A stretch of 39,334 bases of DNA from an uncultured Clostridia bacterium (lineage in GTDB: Bacteria; Bacillota; Clostridia; Oscillospirales; Acutalibacteraceae): positions 1 to 39,334 of the forward strand of contig CAMUZI010000009.1 in assembly GCA_947165155.1 (NCBI GenBank), read 5' to 3'. The notes under the pieces are model-generated. The model made no database searches. It saw only the letters and a list, made by a program, of their open reading frames with translations, and had not been told where the DNA came from. Numbering within the stretch: position 1 is the stretch's first letter; each line of letters begins with the position of its first letter. Below, one piece after another: positions 24,891-32,928 of this stretch. A program made the position numbers and the translations under genes.

Positions 24891-24941
24891 TTGACAAAAG
24901 CATTTTGATACTATACGATTTAAATTCCTGTGCACGGGGAA
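24891..24941 (+). promoter_or_regulatory. Promoter and dyad of RING-H2 gene 1
   Basis: TTGACA (24891-24896), 17 bases, TACGAT (24914-24919). The dyad TTCCTGTGCACGGGGAA (24925-24941) starts at the predicted +1. The same dyad precedes RING-H2 gene 2. Confidence 0.75.
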
Positions 24942-24967
24942 ATGGATTTTAATTTGGAGAATTTTTT

Positions 24968-25888
24968 ATGTCAAAAAAGAGTTTTTTAGCTAAATTATGT
25001 CTTACAAGCTTTTTATTCGGAGGAAATTGTAACGCAAATCCACCCAAGAGAGCGGAATTTTTTTGGGGTCAAAATATTCTCAAAACGGCAGATAATCTAA
25101 GAAATTTGAATGGAGCTAATCAACCTCAGATAAATGAAATTAAATATTTAGTTATTAAGCCTGACGGTATTGATCGGTGTACTGTTACTGTAAATGATGA
25201 GTGGTTCAATAGCGAAGAATACAAAAAGCTTTCAAAAGTAGTTGGTAATACATTTAATGATGAATGTGTTTTTTGTTACGATAAATTTTCTGGAAGTAAC
25301 AAGACTTGTATTAAGCTCAATTCTAAAACTGGAGGTTCAAATTGTAATCATCTGATTCATAATGATTGTTTTGAAATGTACGGAAATGCTAGAAAAGGTG
25401 TTTGTCCAGTAGATCAAAAAAGAGTAGAAAGGGTTTATGTTTTACTTGAAAATGGACAAGATTTTGATGATGAAAACATTAGGCAAATGACGGAAAATAT
25501 CAGGAGTATGATATCAGAAGATGATGATATGGGTGATTTTCACGGTATGAGAGGAATCGTAAGGTGGATGAATGAAAATGGTGCTCTGCTAGCCGGTAAC
25601 CGCAATAATTTTCAAGTTCCACAGTTAATACGTGAGCCAGATTTGCGGTCATCTGTTATTCAGTTTTTAATAGGTGCATTAATAGGATGCGGTATAGGAG
25701 CTGTTTCTAGGTTATCGGCTGCTAGAATATTGGGTAATCAAGCGAGTTTATGGACACTTATTCGGAATAGTTATTCTCGTATTTTTTCACTGAATGCAGA
25801 GGATGGGTTAACATTTTTGTTTGCCTTTGTTGGATATTCGATGTTTATTATGGCTTTTAGACATATTATAAATCGTGGTAATCGTTAA
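24968..25888 (+). CDS. Secreted RING-H2 (E3 ubiquitin-ligase-like) protein 1
   Basis: The ATG follows TTGGAGAA. The 306-residue protein has a signal peptide (residues 1-24, ending CNA). The RING-H2 motif is C100xxC103, C126xH128xxH131xxC134, then C146-P-V-D149. The eighth ligand is Asp instead of Cys, as in eukaryotic Rbx1 (CPLD). An acidic region (about 165-180) and two hydrophobic helices near the C-terminus (about 219-240 and 281-298) suggest membrane anchoring. The first 20 residues and the promoter dyad are nearly identical to the gene at 28683. Bacteria lack ubiquitin, so a host-directed ligase is likely (inference). Confidence 0.75.
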   Translation: MSKKSFLAKLCLTSFLFGGNCNANPPKRAEFFWGQNILKTADNLRNLNGANQPQINEIKYLVIKPDGIDRCTVTVNDEWFNSEEYKKLSKVVGNTFNDECVFCYDKFSGSNKTCIKLNSKTGGSNCNHLIHNDCFEMYGNARKGVCPVDQKRVERVYVLLENGQDFDDENIRQMTENIRSMISEDDDMGDFHGMRGIVRWMNENGALLAGNRNNFQVPQLIREPDLRSSVIQFLIGALIGCGIGAVSRLSAARILGNQASLWTLIRNSYSRIFSLNAEDGLTFLFAFVGYSMFIMAFRHIINRGNR

Positions 25889-25920
25889 AATAAAAAATAT
25901 TTTTTGCATAATTCATAAAA

Positions 25921-25950
25921 GAAAGATCCCCATAATTGGGATCTTTCATT
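25921..25950. terminator. Bidirectional terminator
   Basis: The 10-base stem GAAAGATCCC/GGGATCTTTC (25921-25930 and 25938-25947) lies between the convergent RING-H2 gene 1 and the HPr-like gene. T-rich on one side and A-rich on the other. Confidence 0.8.
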
Positions 25951-25971
25951 TCGTACCAATTTGTTGGCATT

Positions 25972-26286
25972 CTAAGATTTCTTAGGATCAATCGAACCCT
26001 CGACCACATCATCAGAATCCTCTCTGAGAACGCATCCAGATGTGACAAAGTCTATAATTTTGTTCACCGACTCAACTTCATCTACGCCTTCTGCGGTAAC
26101 GCTTATTTCCGCATTGCTTGGAATCGCTAATGACAACACGCCTAGAAGACTCTTTGCATTCGCCTTTTTATCTGCAATTTCAACAAATATCGTGCTCTTA
26201 AAAGTGTTCGCGAGTTGAATAAACGCGGTAGCCGCCCTACCGTACAGTCCGACTTCTCCTGAAACTATTGCTTTCTTTGAATACAT
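25972..26286 (-). CDS. HPr/Crh-like protein with Tyr15 in place of His15
   Basis: ATG 26286, seven bases after GAGGGGGA, is preferred over the ATG at 26292. With this start the residue at the HPr phosphorylation site is position 15, in GLYGRAA (normally GLHARPA). Ser46 in ANAKSLLGVLSL is intact. The 104-residue protein thus cannot take part in the usual PTS His phosphotransfer but could be phosphorylated on Ser46 by HPr kinase, like Crh of Bacillus (Gln15). An acidic ~16-residue C-terminal tail is unusual. Promoter TTGACT-17-TAATCT lies at 26356-26328. A role in catabolite control is inferred. Confidence 0.8.
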   Translation of the reverse strand: MYSKKAIVSGEVGLYGRAATAFIQLANTFKSTIFVEIADKKANAKSLLGVLSLAIPSNAEISVTAEGVDEVESVNKIIDFVTSGCVLREDSDDVVEGSIDPKKS

Positions 26287-26327
26287 TTTCATTCCCCCTC
26301 AACTTAACTTTTAGACCAAGTGGTACT

Positions 26328-26356
26328 AGATTATCAAAAAAAATAAAATAAGTCAA
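26328..26356 (-). promoter_or_regulatory. Promoter of the HPr-like gene
   Basis: On the minus strand, TTGACT (26356-26351), 17 bases, TAATCT (26333-26328). A small dyad ACCA-C-TTGGT (about 26316-26325) sits at the transcript start. Confidence 0.65.
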
Positions 26357-26534
26357 GCTTTTTGTGCGATGGATACAAAAAATCTAGAATTCAATCACGA
26401 TATTTTATTCATTTATATCTTCTGCTCTATTTTTAATACATTTCCCAGAATTTATGTCATATATTTTTTTTAATCAATGTTTTGTTTCAAAAAGTCAAAC
26501 TTTCAATCTACTATGTTCCTTTTTTAAGAGTTTT

Positions 26535-27269
26535 TTACCATAAAATTTTTCCCATCTCTGTTTTCAATCTCTTTATTATCCGTTTTTCTAGTCTTGAAAT
26601 ATAAGATTGTGATATTCCCAATGAATCAGCCACTTCCTTTTGAGTTAACTCTTTGTGCCCAAAAAGTCCGAATCTGAGTTCTATTATCATTCTTTCCCTC
26701 TCTGAAAGATTTTTTACTACTGTATTCAATATTTTATTTTCGTCTTCTTTTTCAAGTCTCACATTTAACTCGTTTGGATCAGTTCCTAAAACATCAGAAA
26801 ATACGAGTTCATTTCCGTCAGAGTCGGTATTTATTGGATCATCGATTGAAGTTTCCCCCTTCGATTGCGATACTTTCCTCAAGTGCATGAGAATCTCATT
26901 TTCTATGCATCGAGAAGCATACGTTGCGAGTTTTATATTCTTTTCAGGACGAAATGTATTTACCGCTTTTATAAGACCAATAGTTCCAATAGAAATCAAA
27001 TCCTCTAAGTTAGAATGCCCATATTCGAACTTTTTAGCAATAAATATTACTAATCTCAAATTTCTGATTATCAATATTTTGCGATCGACTAACTCACCTG
27101 AAATAATTTTAGATATTATTTCTTCTTCCTCTTTTTTAGAAAGCGGAGGTGGAAGTACCTCTGGGCCATTTATGTAAAATACATTTTTTCTTTTGAGAAA
27201 TTTTAATATATCTAAGTATAATTTGTAGAAGAATAAATTTGCTTTGTGAAAAATATTTTTTGAACTCAT
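26535..27269 (-). CDS. sigE: Sporulation sigma factor SigE (pro-sigma-E)
   Basis: The ATG follows AAGGGG. The 244-residue protein has a hydrophobic/basic N-terminal pro-sequence (residues 1-28) removed by SpoIIGA. Region 2 ([43 protein letters not shown]) and region 4 ([38 protein letters not shown]) follow. The directly upstream spoIIGA gene confirms the assignment. SigE drives the mother-cell programme after asymmetric division. Both genes appear intact, so at least part of the sporulation pathway is retained, unexpected if the organism is an obligate intracellular symbiont. Confidence 0.9.
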   Translation of the reverse strand: MSSKNIFHKANLFFYKLYLDILKFLKRKNVFYINGPEVLPPPLSKKEEEEIISKIISGELVDRKILIIRNLRLVIFIAKKFEYGHSNLEDLISIGTIGLIKAVNTFRPEKNIKLATYASRCIENEILMHLRKVSQSKGETSIDDPINTDSDGNELVFSDVLGTDPNELNVRLEKEDENKILNTVVKNLSERERMIIELRFGLFGHKELTQKEVADSLGISQSYISRLEKRIIKRLKTEMGKILW

Positions 27270-27281
27270 TATTTGACCCCT

Positions 27282-27536
27282 TCAAATAATATTTAGTATT
27301 TCCGCCCCTACTAATGCATATTGCAATTTTTTTTCAAGACAAACACCCACATATGCCTCTTTGTTTAATATGTTTCTTTTGCTCGTCTTTATTTCCATAT
27401 CATCAGGTTTAAAACCAAACAAAACTCCATTTTGCGACACTCCTGAAAATGGTATAAGACGAACCGAAAACTTCATTTTGGATGAATTATCAAAAACTTT
27501 TTCATATCCATTTGAATTCACCTTTTTAAATAACAT
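27282..27536 (-). pseudogene. Tandem copy of the 3' end of spoIIGA
   Basis: The fragment matches the last ~75 codons of spoIIGA (FDNSSKMKFSVRLIPFSG, VSQNGVLFGFKPDDMEI, NKEAYVG, CLEKKLQYALVG) with a period of 244 bases. It lies between the intact spoIIGA and sigE in the same orientation, interrupting the usual tight spacing of the pair. It has lost the domain with the active-site Asp. Confidence 0.9.
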
Positions 27537-28392
27537 TTAGTATTTCTGGCCCTACTAATGCATATTGCAATTTTTTTTCAAGACAAATACCCACATATGC
27601 CTCTTTGTTTAATATGTTTCCTTTGTTCGTCATTATTTCCATATCATCAGGTTTAAAACCAAACAAAACTCCATTTTGCGACACTCCTGAAAATGGTATA
27701 AGACGAACCGAAAACTTCATTTTGGATGAATTATCAAAAATTTTATCATAACTATTTAAATTCACCTCCCTGGGAAGTATATTTTCAACTTTTTCTCTGT
27801 CTACTATTACTACCGGTAAGTTCGAAAACGGCTCTTTGAGTGAATTGCCAGTATCTAGTTGTGCTTCAAATTCTGCAGTTTTATTATCTAGAAAAAGTTT
27901 GATTTTACAGAAAGCCTCTGTGCATACATGTTTACCCAAATATCTATTTATGAGATCTATTAGAAAATATGAAACCAAAATCGAACATATCAAGATAAAG
28001 GGCGAAATGTTAAAGTAGACTACTCCGTTGTGAAACACCATTCCTTTCGGCTTAAACATAAACCATATTGCTAAAGTGAACCCGGAAAACGCTATGCTGA
28101 TTAAGAAAAAACATGCAAAGATTTTAAAAAACATCTTCTTATTAAATTTGAACGATATCAAGATGATCGAAATTGACATAAGAATCTTTATAAAAAATGA
28201 AATAACGCAATTTGGCTCAGGTAGCAATATGTATAAGGAATAGATTGCTCCCAAAGAAGCCCCCAAAATTAACCGTAACCTCCTGATCTTTAAATATAAA
28301 AATTTAGAAACTGATAGCAAAATAAAATAATTTATAAATAAATTTAATGATATCAAAATATCAATATATATTTTATGCTTAAATGTTATCAC
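27526..28392 (-). CDS. spoIIGA: Sigma-E processing peptidase SpoIIGA
   Basis: A 288-residue protein with about five N-terminal membrane helices (residues 8-155) and a C-terminal aspartic-protease-like domain with DTGNSL (about 190). It cleaves the pro-sequence from SigE at the septum. The start is taken as GTG 28392; it overlaps a GAGGGGTGAT purine stretch, so an unusual start nearby is possible. The ordering spoIIGA-sigE is conserved in spore formers. The last codons lie inside the region duplicated downstream. Confidence 0.85.
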   Translation of the reverse strand: MITFKHKIYIDILISLNLFINYFILLSVSKFLYLKIRRLRLILGASLGAIYSLYILLPEPNCVISFFIKILMSISIILISFKFNKKMFFKIFACFFLISIAFSGFTLAIWFMFKPKGMVFHNGVVYFNISPFILICSILVSYFLIDLINRYLGKHVCTEAFCKIKLFLDNKTAEFEAQLDTGNSLKEPFSNLPVVIVDREKVENILPREVNLNSYDKIFDNSSKMKFSVRLIPFSGVSQNGVLFGFKPDDMEIMTNKGNILNKEAYVGICLEKKLQYALVGPEILNVI

Positions 28393-28415
28393 CCCTCAAG
28401 TTTCACAAGACTATG

Positions 28416-28454
28416 ATAAAAAAAAACACACCAAAAGCGTGTCGCATTTTGGTG
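28416..28454 (-). terminator. Intrinsic terminator upstream of spoIIGA
   Basis: The stem CACCAAAA/TTTTGGTG (28429-28436 and 28447-28454), with loop GCGTGTCGCA, is followed on the minus strand by TGTTTTTTTTT. It blocks read-through into spoIIGA. Confidence 0.75.
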
Positions 28455-28635
28455 AGAGTCTAAAAATAAATATCTTAAGAATAGCATTACCAAATTGAAC
28501 AAAAACTACAAAACATAAAAGTACTGCAGATGATAGAGGGTATCCGAATTTAAGTAATTTATAGTATTTATTTGCTCTAATTTTTAAGTAATAAATTTTT
28601 ATTTTTTTTATACTATGGCAAACTCGCACAAAATA

Positions 28636-28662
28636 AAAGATCTCGACAGTAGAGATCTTTTT
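28636..28662 (-). terminator. Terminator of RING-H2 gene 2
   Basis: The 9-base stem AAAGATCTC/GAGATCTTT has a 7-base loop and is T-rich on both sides. It lies 21 bases after the stop of the RING-H2 gene. Between it and the next terminator (28455-28635) only an unstarted hydrophobic frame is seen. Confidence 0.75.
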
Positions 28663-28682
28663 ATGTATAGAAATCAAATGTT

Positions 28683-29621
28683 CTATTCCTCATAAACTGC
28701 TTCGGCAATTCTGTTTTGCCAGTTATTTTCGTAACCTAATCTATGATAAAATAGGTAGTACGTTAGCAAGCCGAGTACGGATCTTATCGAAAATTCTTTG
28801 GGATATGAAATCGGTGATGTTCCCAGCATTAATTTTTTCAAGCTTATGTTAGTTCCAGAAAGTTTAGCAGACATAAAATAACATAAACTGTTCAGTAGCA
28901 TCGTTACGCCAATAAATTCAAAAATCAAATAAACGACTTTTCGCTTGCATAATACTCGACGAAGATCACGCCATGAATCCGACCATGCTTCATGATCAGC
29001 CTCTTTATTCATAGTACCTTGAATGCTATTCGCTAAATCAATAACTTCTTGATCATCAAAGTTTTGATTATCCTCTAACAAAAGATAAATCGTTTTTACT
29101 TTAAGTTTATCAACTGGGCAAGTATTAGGTTCCCATTCATTGCCAGCGTTTTTAAAACAATTTGCATGAATCAAGTGATTACAAGTGTTTGGTGCTTTGC
29201 GGCAACACCCCAAACGCATTAAGTATTTAAACCAATTTTCGCTTGATTTAGATGTAAGTTTAATACATGTTTCCTCTGATTGATTAAATTCGTTTCTACA
29301 AATGGGGCACTGATTTTCATCATAAGGATTTGATATCTTCGAAAATTCTTCATAATCTCGGCTGTCAACGCTTAAAGTACATTTATCGATTTTATCATGT
29401 GTTATAGCCAAATATCTTATTTGACCTGCGGGGGCGACATTTACAATTAATGGTTCATTCTCATTATTCCTTTGAGGAGGTGGAGCATCATCGTTGAAAA
29501 TTTCCCGTTTCTGATTATTCCCCCAAACGAACGAAACCATCCTATTCGGGTTTGCATTACAAATTCCTCCAAATAAAAAACTTGTAAGACATAATTTAGC
29601 TAAAAAACTCTTTTTTGACAT
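28683..29621 (-). CDS. Secreted RING-H2 (E3 ubiquitin-ligase-like) protein 2
   Basis: The ATG follows TTGGAGGA. The 312-residue paralogue of the gene at 24968 shares its first 24 residues almost exactly. The RING-H2 ligands are C105xxC108, C147xH149xxH152xxC155 and C168-P-V-D171, again with Asp as eighth ligand. It has a longer loop with extra cysteines (GCCRKAPNTC, 138-147). Hydrophobic helices near 219-245 and 281-295 suggest membrane attachment. The two copies lie in opposite orientation about 3 kb apart. Host-directed ubiquitin ligase activity is inferred. Confidence 0.75.
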   Translation of the reverse strand: MSKKSFLAKLCLTSFLFGGICNANPNRMVSFVWGNNQKREIFNDDAPPPQRNNENEPLIVNVAPAGQIRYLAITHDKIDKCTLSVDSRDYEEFSKISNPYDENQCPICRNEFNQSEETCIKLTSKSSENWFKYLMRLGCCRKAPNTCNHLIHANCFKNAGNEWEPNTCPVDKLKVKTIYLLLEDNQNFDDQEVIDLANSIQGTMNKEADHEAWSDSWRDLRRVLCKRKVVYLIFEFIGVTMLLNSLCYFMSAKLSGTNISLKKLMLGTSPISYPKEFSIRSVLGLLTYYLFYHRLGYENNWQNRIAEAVYEE

Positions 29622-29647
29622 AAAAAATCCTCCAAATTAAAATTTAT

Positions 29648-29698
29648 TTCCCTGTGCACAGGAAGCACGATTATATAAAATTGAAATGCAAATTTCAA
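29648..29698 (-). promoter_or_regulatory. Promoter and dyad of RING-H2 gene 2
   Basis: On the minus strand, TTGAAA (29698-29693), 17 bases, TATAAT (29675-29670). The dyad TTCCTGTGCACAGGGAA (29664-29648), containing the perfect palindrome CCTGTGCACAGG, follows at the transcript start. Same element as for RING-H2 gene 1. Confidence 0.8.
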
Positions 29699-29730
29699 TC
29701 TACTACAGCGTTAGAATTCAAAAATTTATG

Positions 29731-29869
29731 CTATTGCTAAAAATCGATAGATAAAACAAAATAATTCGAGTACACCAGTAAAAAAACAATAGAAATAAAG
29801 TAATTAGCAGACTTTATTTCTTCATTTTTCGGGTGAAAGTTTCACAATCTCTATTCACTTAGCAGCGCC
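29731..29869 (+). mobile_element. MITE between RING-H2 gene 2 and V-ATPase subunit E
   Basis: Ends CTATTGCTAAAAATCGATAG and TTAGCAGCGCC are degenerate forms of the family repeats. The interior hairpin GAAATAAAGT/ACTTTATTTC (29792-29801 and 29811-29820) is kept. Confidence 0.75.
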
Positions 29870-29900
29870 AAAAAAATACAGACGATACTTTAATCTAACC

Positions 29901-30482
29901 TTACAAAAGTTTGCAATAACAATTCTCAAAGAACCACTTTTTTTGTTCTTTCAATGAAGAATCAAACGTATCATCTAGAACTTTATTCCCAATTTTGAAC
30001 AACAGCCCACCACACTTAATTTTTTTACTCACCGAAAAATTGTGCGCCGGAAACTTAGTTTTCAGTTCATCAATATGAGAAAGATCATCCTCACGTAAAA
30101 AAACACAAACAGAACCATCAGCAAGATTGGAGACATTTTCAATAGATCTAACCAATCTGCTCACATAACCTTCTGACTGAGTAAACTTGTCAATTTTTTT
30201 CTTACACAATTCAAAAACTTCATCACGTATCTCGATTCTTCTCTTGCAAACTTTTTGCATTGCCTGAGCTCGAGCGCGATATATCTCAAGAGAAACTCTA
30301 GCTTTAACAGAAGCAAGTTCAGACATCATAAGCTCACTATTACTTCTCAATAACTCTTTCTCTTTACGTTCTAATCTTTCACGCTCATTCTTCCTGATTA
30401 TCTCTATATCTCGAAGTCTTCTTTTCTTAGCGTATCTATCAATTGAATGAAGAAATCTGCTAGAATCCAACTTTTTAGGCAT
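29901..30482 (-). CDS. V-type ATPase subunit E-like protein
   Basis: The ATG follows TTGGGAG. A 193-residue protein with a long, highly charged N-terminal coiled coil (about residues 15-75, rich in Arg/Glu/Lys) and a C-terminal alpha/beta part containing IKCGGLLFKIGNKVLDDTFDSSL, which matches the peripheral-stalk subunit E signature. It lies behind subunits F and K in the same orientation. Subunits A, B, D, C and I are absent; a MITE and an effector gene follow instead. Confidence 0.75.
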   Translation of the reverse strand: MPKKLDSSRFLHSIDRYAKKRRLRDIEIIRKNERERLERKEKELLRSNSELMMSELASVKARVSLEIYRARAQAMQKVCKRRIEIRDEVFELCKKKIDKFTQSEGYVSRLVRSIENVSNLADGSVCVFLREDDLSHIDELKTKFPAHNFSVSKKIKCGGLLFKIGNKVLDDTFDSSLKEQKKWFFENCYCKLL

Positions 30483-30500
30483 AATTTAACAACTCCCAAT

Positions 30501-30809
30501 TTATATACTGACCCCAAGCGCATCCTTCAGATACTCACGAATCGTTTCACCAGCTGATTTACCATCACCATGCCTATCAGGAACCTGTACAATCTGAGTG
30601 CGCCGAGAAAATTTAAAATCATAAATAAAACTTTGGCACAACTTTACAAGCTTCTCGGTAATCATAACAAGCGCAACGTCGGTATCATCAAGAATTCTAG
30701 AAAGACACGAAAACACCTCATCCTCCGAGTGCACAACCACCCCGTCGACACCGACAAGACGAAATCCCATCAAAGTATCGACATTATCACTAATAAGAAA
30801 CATCCGCAC
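30501..30809 (-). CDS. V-type ATPase subunit F
   Basis: A 102-residue alpha/beta protein (MRMFLISDNVDTLMGFRLVG, then DVALVMITEKLV, IVQVPDRHG) matching the small rotor-stalk subunit F. The GTG at 30809 overlaps the stop of subunit K. ATG 30803 is an alternative start. It regulates coupling of ATP hydrolysis to rotation in complete enzymes. Confidence 0.8.
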   Translation of the reverse strand: MRMFLISDNVDTLMGFRLVGVDGVVVHSEDEVFSCLSRILDDTDVALVMITEKLVKLCQSFIYDFKFSRRTQIVQVPDRHGDGKSAGETIREYLKDALGVSI

Positions 30810-31261
30810 TACGCAACACCAACCAAAAACTTCAAATTATTCAAAATGAAAAATGCAATAGTAAAACCGTAAAGGACAATAGCTTCTCCGAAAATTGCAA
30901 GAACAAGAGATTTACCAAAGACCTTCTCATTCTCAGACATAGCGGCAATAGCAGCCGGGACAGCCGAAGAAAGTGCCATCCCCGTAGCAATTGCTGCCAA
31001 CCCAACTGCCAAAGCAGCACCAATTAGGCCAATTGCAAATGGCATTGCTTTATCCGCAGGAACAACCGATAAATTAGTTTCCTCTGCAAATGCTATCTTG
31101 TTCACAAAAAAAATCATAGTAAAAACAGATACTCCTGCAAACGAAGCTAACTGAGAAACCATAACGGTCTTCTTGCTAACGCCTCTGCGCAAAAGAAACC
31201 AACAAAGTATCGCCGAAATGAACAAAAACAATACCGGCGCAAAAAACGCAACTCCAGACAT
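30809..31261 (-). CDS. V-type ATPase subunit K (proteolipid ring)
   Basis: A 150-residue membrane protein with an N-terminal extension of two hydrophobic segments and the c-subunit hairpin. The hairpin has GLIGAALAVGLAAIATGMALSS followed by LVLAIFGEAIVLYGFTIAFFIL, with the ion-binding Glu126. Whether the ion is Na+ or H+ cannot be told. The ATG follows GGGGGGATTTTAA. The gene has its own promoter immediately beside the IS1 remnant; the usual upstream subunit I is missing. Confidence 0.85.
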   Translation of the reverse strand: MSGVAFFAPVLFLFISAILCWFLLRRGVSKKTVMVSQLASFAGVSVFTMIFFVNKIAFAEETNLSVVPADKAMPFAIGLIGAALAVGLAAIATGMALSSAVPAAIAAMSENEKVFGKSLVLAIFGEAIVLYGFTIAFFILNNLKFLVGVA

Positions 31262-31295
31262 TTAAAATCCCCCCATCATTCGAACTGAAACCTCG

Positions 31296-31323
31296 ATTAT
31301 AACACTTAGAAAAAAAAATTCAA
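31296..31323 (-). promoter_or_regulatory. Promoter of V-ATPase K-F-E
   Basis: On the minus strand, TTGAAT (31323-31318), 16 bases, TATAAT (31301-31296). The IS1 terminal repeat begins 16 bases upstream of the -35. Confidence 0.65.
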
Positions 31324-31339
31324 CGATATCAAAGATTTG

Positions 31340-32062
31340 GGCATTGCTAAAAGTACAAAGTACATTGAGGAGAAATAATCACGGTACAAAAACAATAAGA
31401 GGGAGTTAACAATCATATTTAAATTTTTAAACCATCAATAAGTTTTGCGAGCAAAACATGCAAGATTCAATGTCAAAGAAGACAACTTACACGTTCAATA
31501 GTATAAGTATGAGATTCGCCAATCGGATATTTGTTTAGTGGAATAATATCGTATACTGGGAGTTTATCTGTAGTATAAAATTTGTGCGAAATATTTTAAC
31601 GAAACCTCTCGAAGCTCTCAGAACTGCGATCACCTACGAAAAAACCAACAAGTTCTTTAGTCTTTCGATTTACAACCGTCCAGAGCCATATTTTTTTTTA
31701 AATCCAAACACATTTCATCAAATTCTAGAACATTAGTTTTCTTGTTATTAAATGTCCTCATTTTACGTATTTTATCTACCCTGCGTTACCCAATTTACTG
31801 CGGATACACGACTAACACAAAGTGATCTTTCAATTCTTCTAAACCCATTACCTTTCGAGTAATATTTTATTGCTTTTTGTTTTGTATCTTCTGGATAACC
31901 ATTTCTTACGCCAGTATAGTCATACCCGCAATTTTTATATTTATCCTTTGCTTTCCTCTCATGGATCAATTCTTCACTTTTTATTTTCGTCCACATTTTG
32001 GATATTTTTTCTCTTCTATCATACTTTGCACCTTACATCATCTATTTACTTTTAGCAATATT
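31340..32062 (-). mobile_element. IS1-family element remnant B, near full length
   Basis: 723 bases from GGCATTGCTAAAAGT to ACTTTTAGCAATATT. On the minus strand a transposase is readable in pieces. They are KDKYKNCGYDYTG, a helix-turn-helix region (DTKQKAIKYYSKGNGFRRIERSL, VSRVSAVNWV at 31772-31996), and the eroded C-terminal domain matching remnant A. Many stops make it inactive. It interrupts a tape-measure gene on its right; its left flank is the V-ATPase promoter. No target duplication is visible, so one flank was probably rearranged. Confidence 0.85.
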
Positions 32063-32928
32063 TTAGAGCCGGTAAACACGCTTGATATATCAGGTAGAAT
32101 GCAGTTGCCAGATTTGCTTTGATATTTTGTAACGAGTTACTAAACGCTTCGTCTTGAGACAACAGAGTTTGAATTACTTTCGAAATTGCTCGAAATCCAG
32201 AACTTGTAATATTAAACACGAATGCCGACATTGTCAAATTTAAAATTCCTCTTCCAATTCCAGCGATTTTGTCTCCAAGGCTCGAAATAAATACCCTTAG
32301 TCTTCTCGTGCGTTTTCTCAAATTGATTAGTAGTTTCTGAAATTTTGTTTTTTGCTTATTCAAGATTTTTCGAGATACCATCGATATTTTTGTCAGGGGA
32401 AGAAATACGTTTATATGAAAGCTTTTCAAGCTCATTCTCCGTCCGTTTGACTTCATTTGTCAGACGTTCTTCTTTCGATATAGCCAAATCAATTTATTTC
32501 CCCAAACTTCGAAGCTTATTTTGCATATCAGGAGAAAACCTAGCCTCATTACATTGTTTTTTCAAATCTATGATTTTAAAATTCATTTCTGCCATTTTAT
32601 CTAGAATTTTCTGAAGTTTAGATTCATCAACATTTGGCTCAAGTCTAGCGGTTTTAAAAGTATTTTGGAGGAGAATACTCAACTTCGAGTTTTCTGGTTT
32701 CTTCGAATATCTTGTTAGATTATGCATTTGGTTTAGAGGGCTCTTGAGCTTTTGCATATAACTGTTCATATCTTGCTGTAAGTTTCTCGACCAAAATACT
32801 TTGTCTTGAAAGAGTCTCATTTTGCTTTGAAAGCTTATTTTGGACTTTTTGAATATCCTTATCTAAATCTAATTCCTGAGTATCGAGGTTTACTTTTATT
32901 CTAATTTGCCTGTCTTCTTCTGAAATTG
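32063..32928 (-). pseudogene. Phage tail tape-measure protein fragment, frameshifted
   Basis: On the minus strand the pieces are: start region (RQIRIKVNLDTQELDLDKDIQ near 32900), coiled coil (32494-32820) and a membrane-type segment (IAGIGRGILNLTMSAFVFNI, then SLQNIKANLATAFYLIYQACLPAL). This is the N-terminal third of a tape-measure protein. At least two frameshifts break it. The IS1 terminal repeat cuts it after LPALK and supplies the stop. Confidence 0.75.

Noticed and set aside
26653..27177. 174-codon plus-strand frame
   Set aside because: Antisense to sigE, whose protein is unmistakable; the opposite frame is Ser/Ile-rich low-complexity sequence.
28411..28677. Hydrophobic open frame (88 codons, minus strand) between RING-H2 gene 2 and spoIIGA
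   Set aside because: It spans two intrinsic terminator hairpins, has no ribosome site, and its end is encoded by the terminator stem. More likely non-coding or a decayed remnant.
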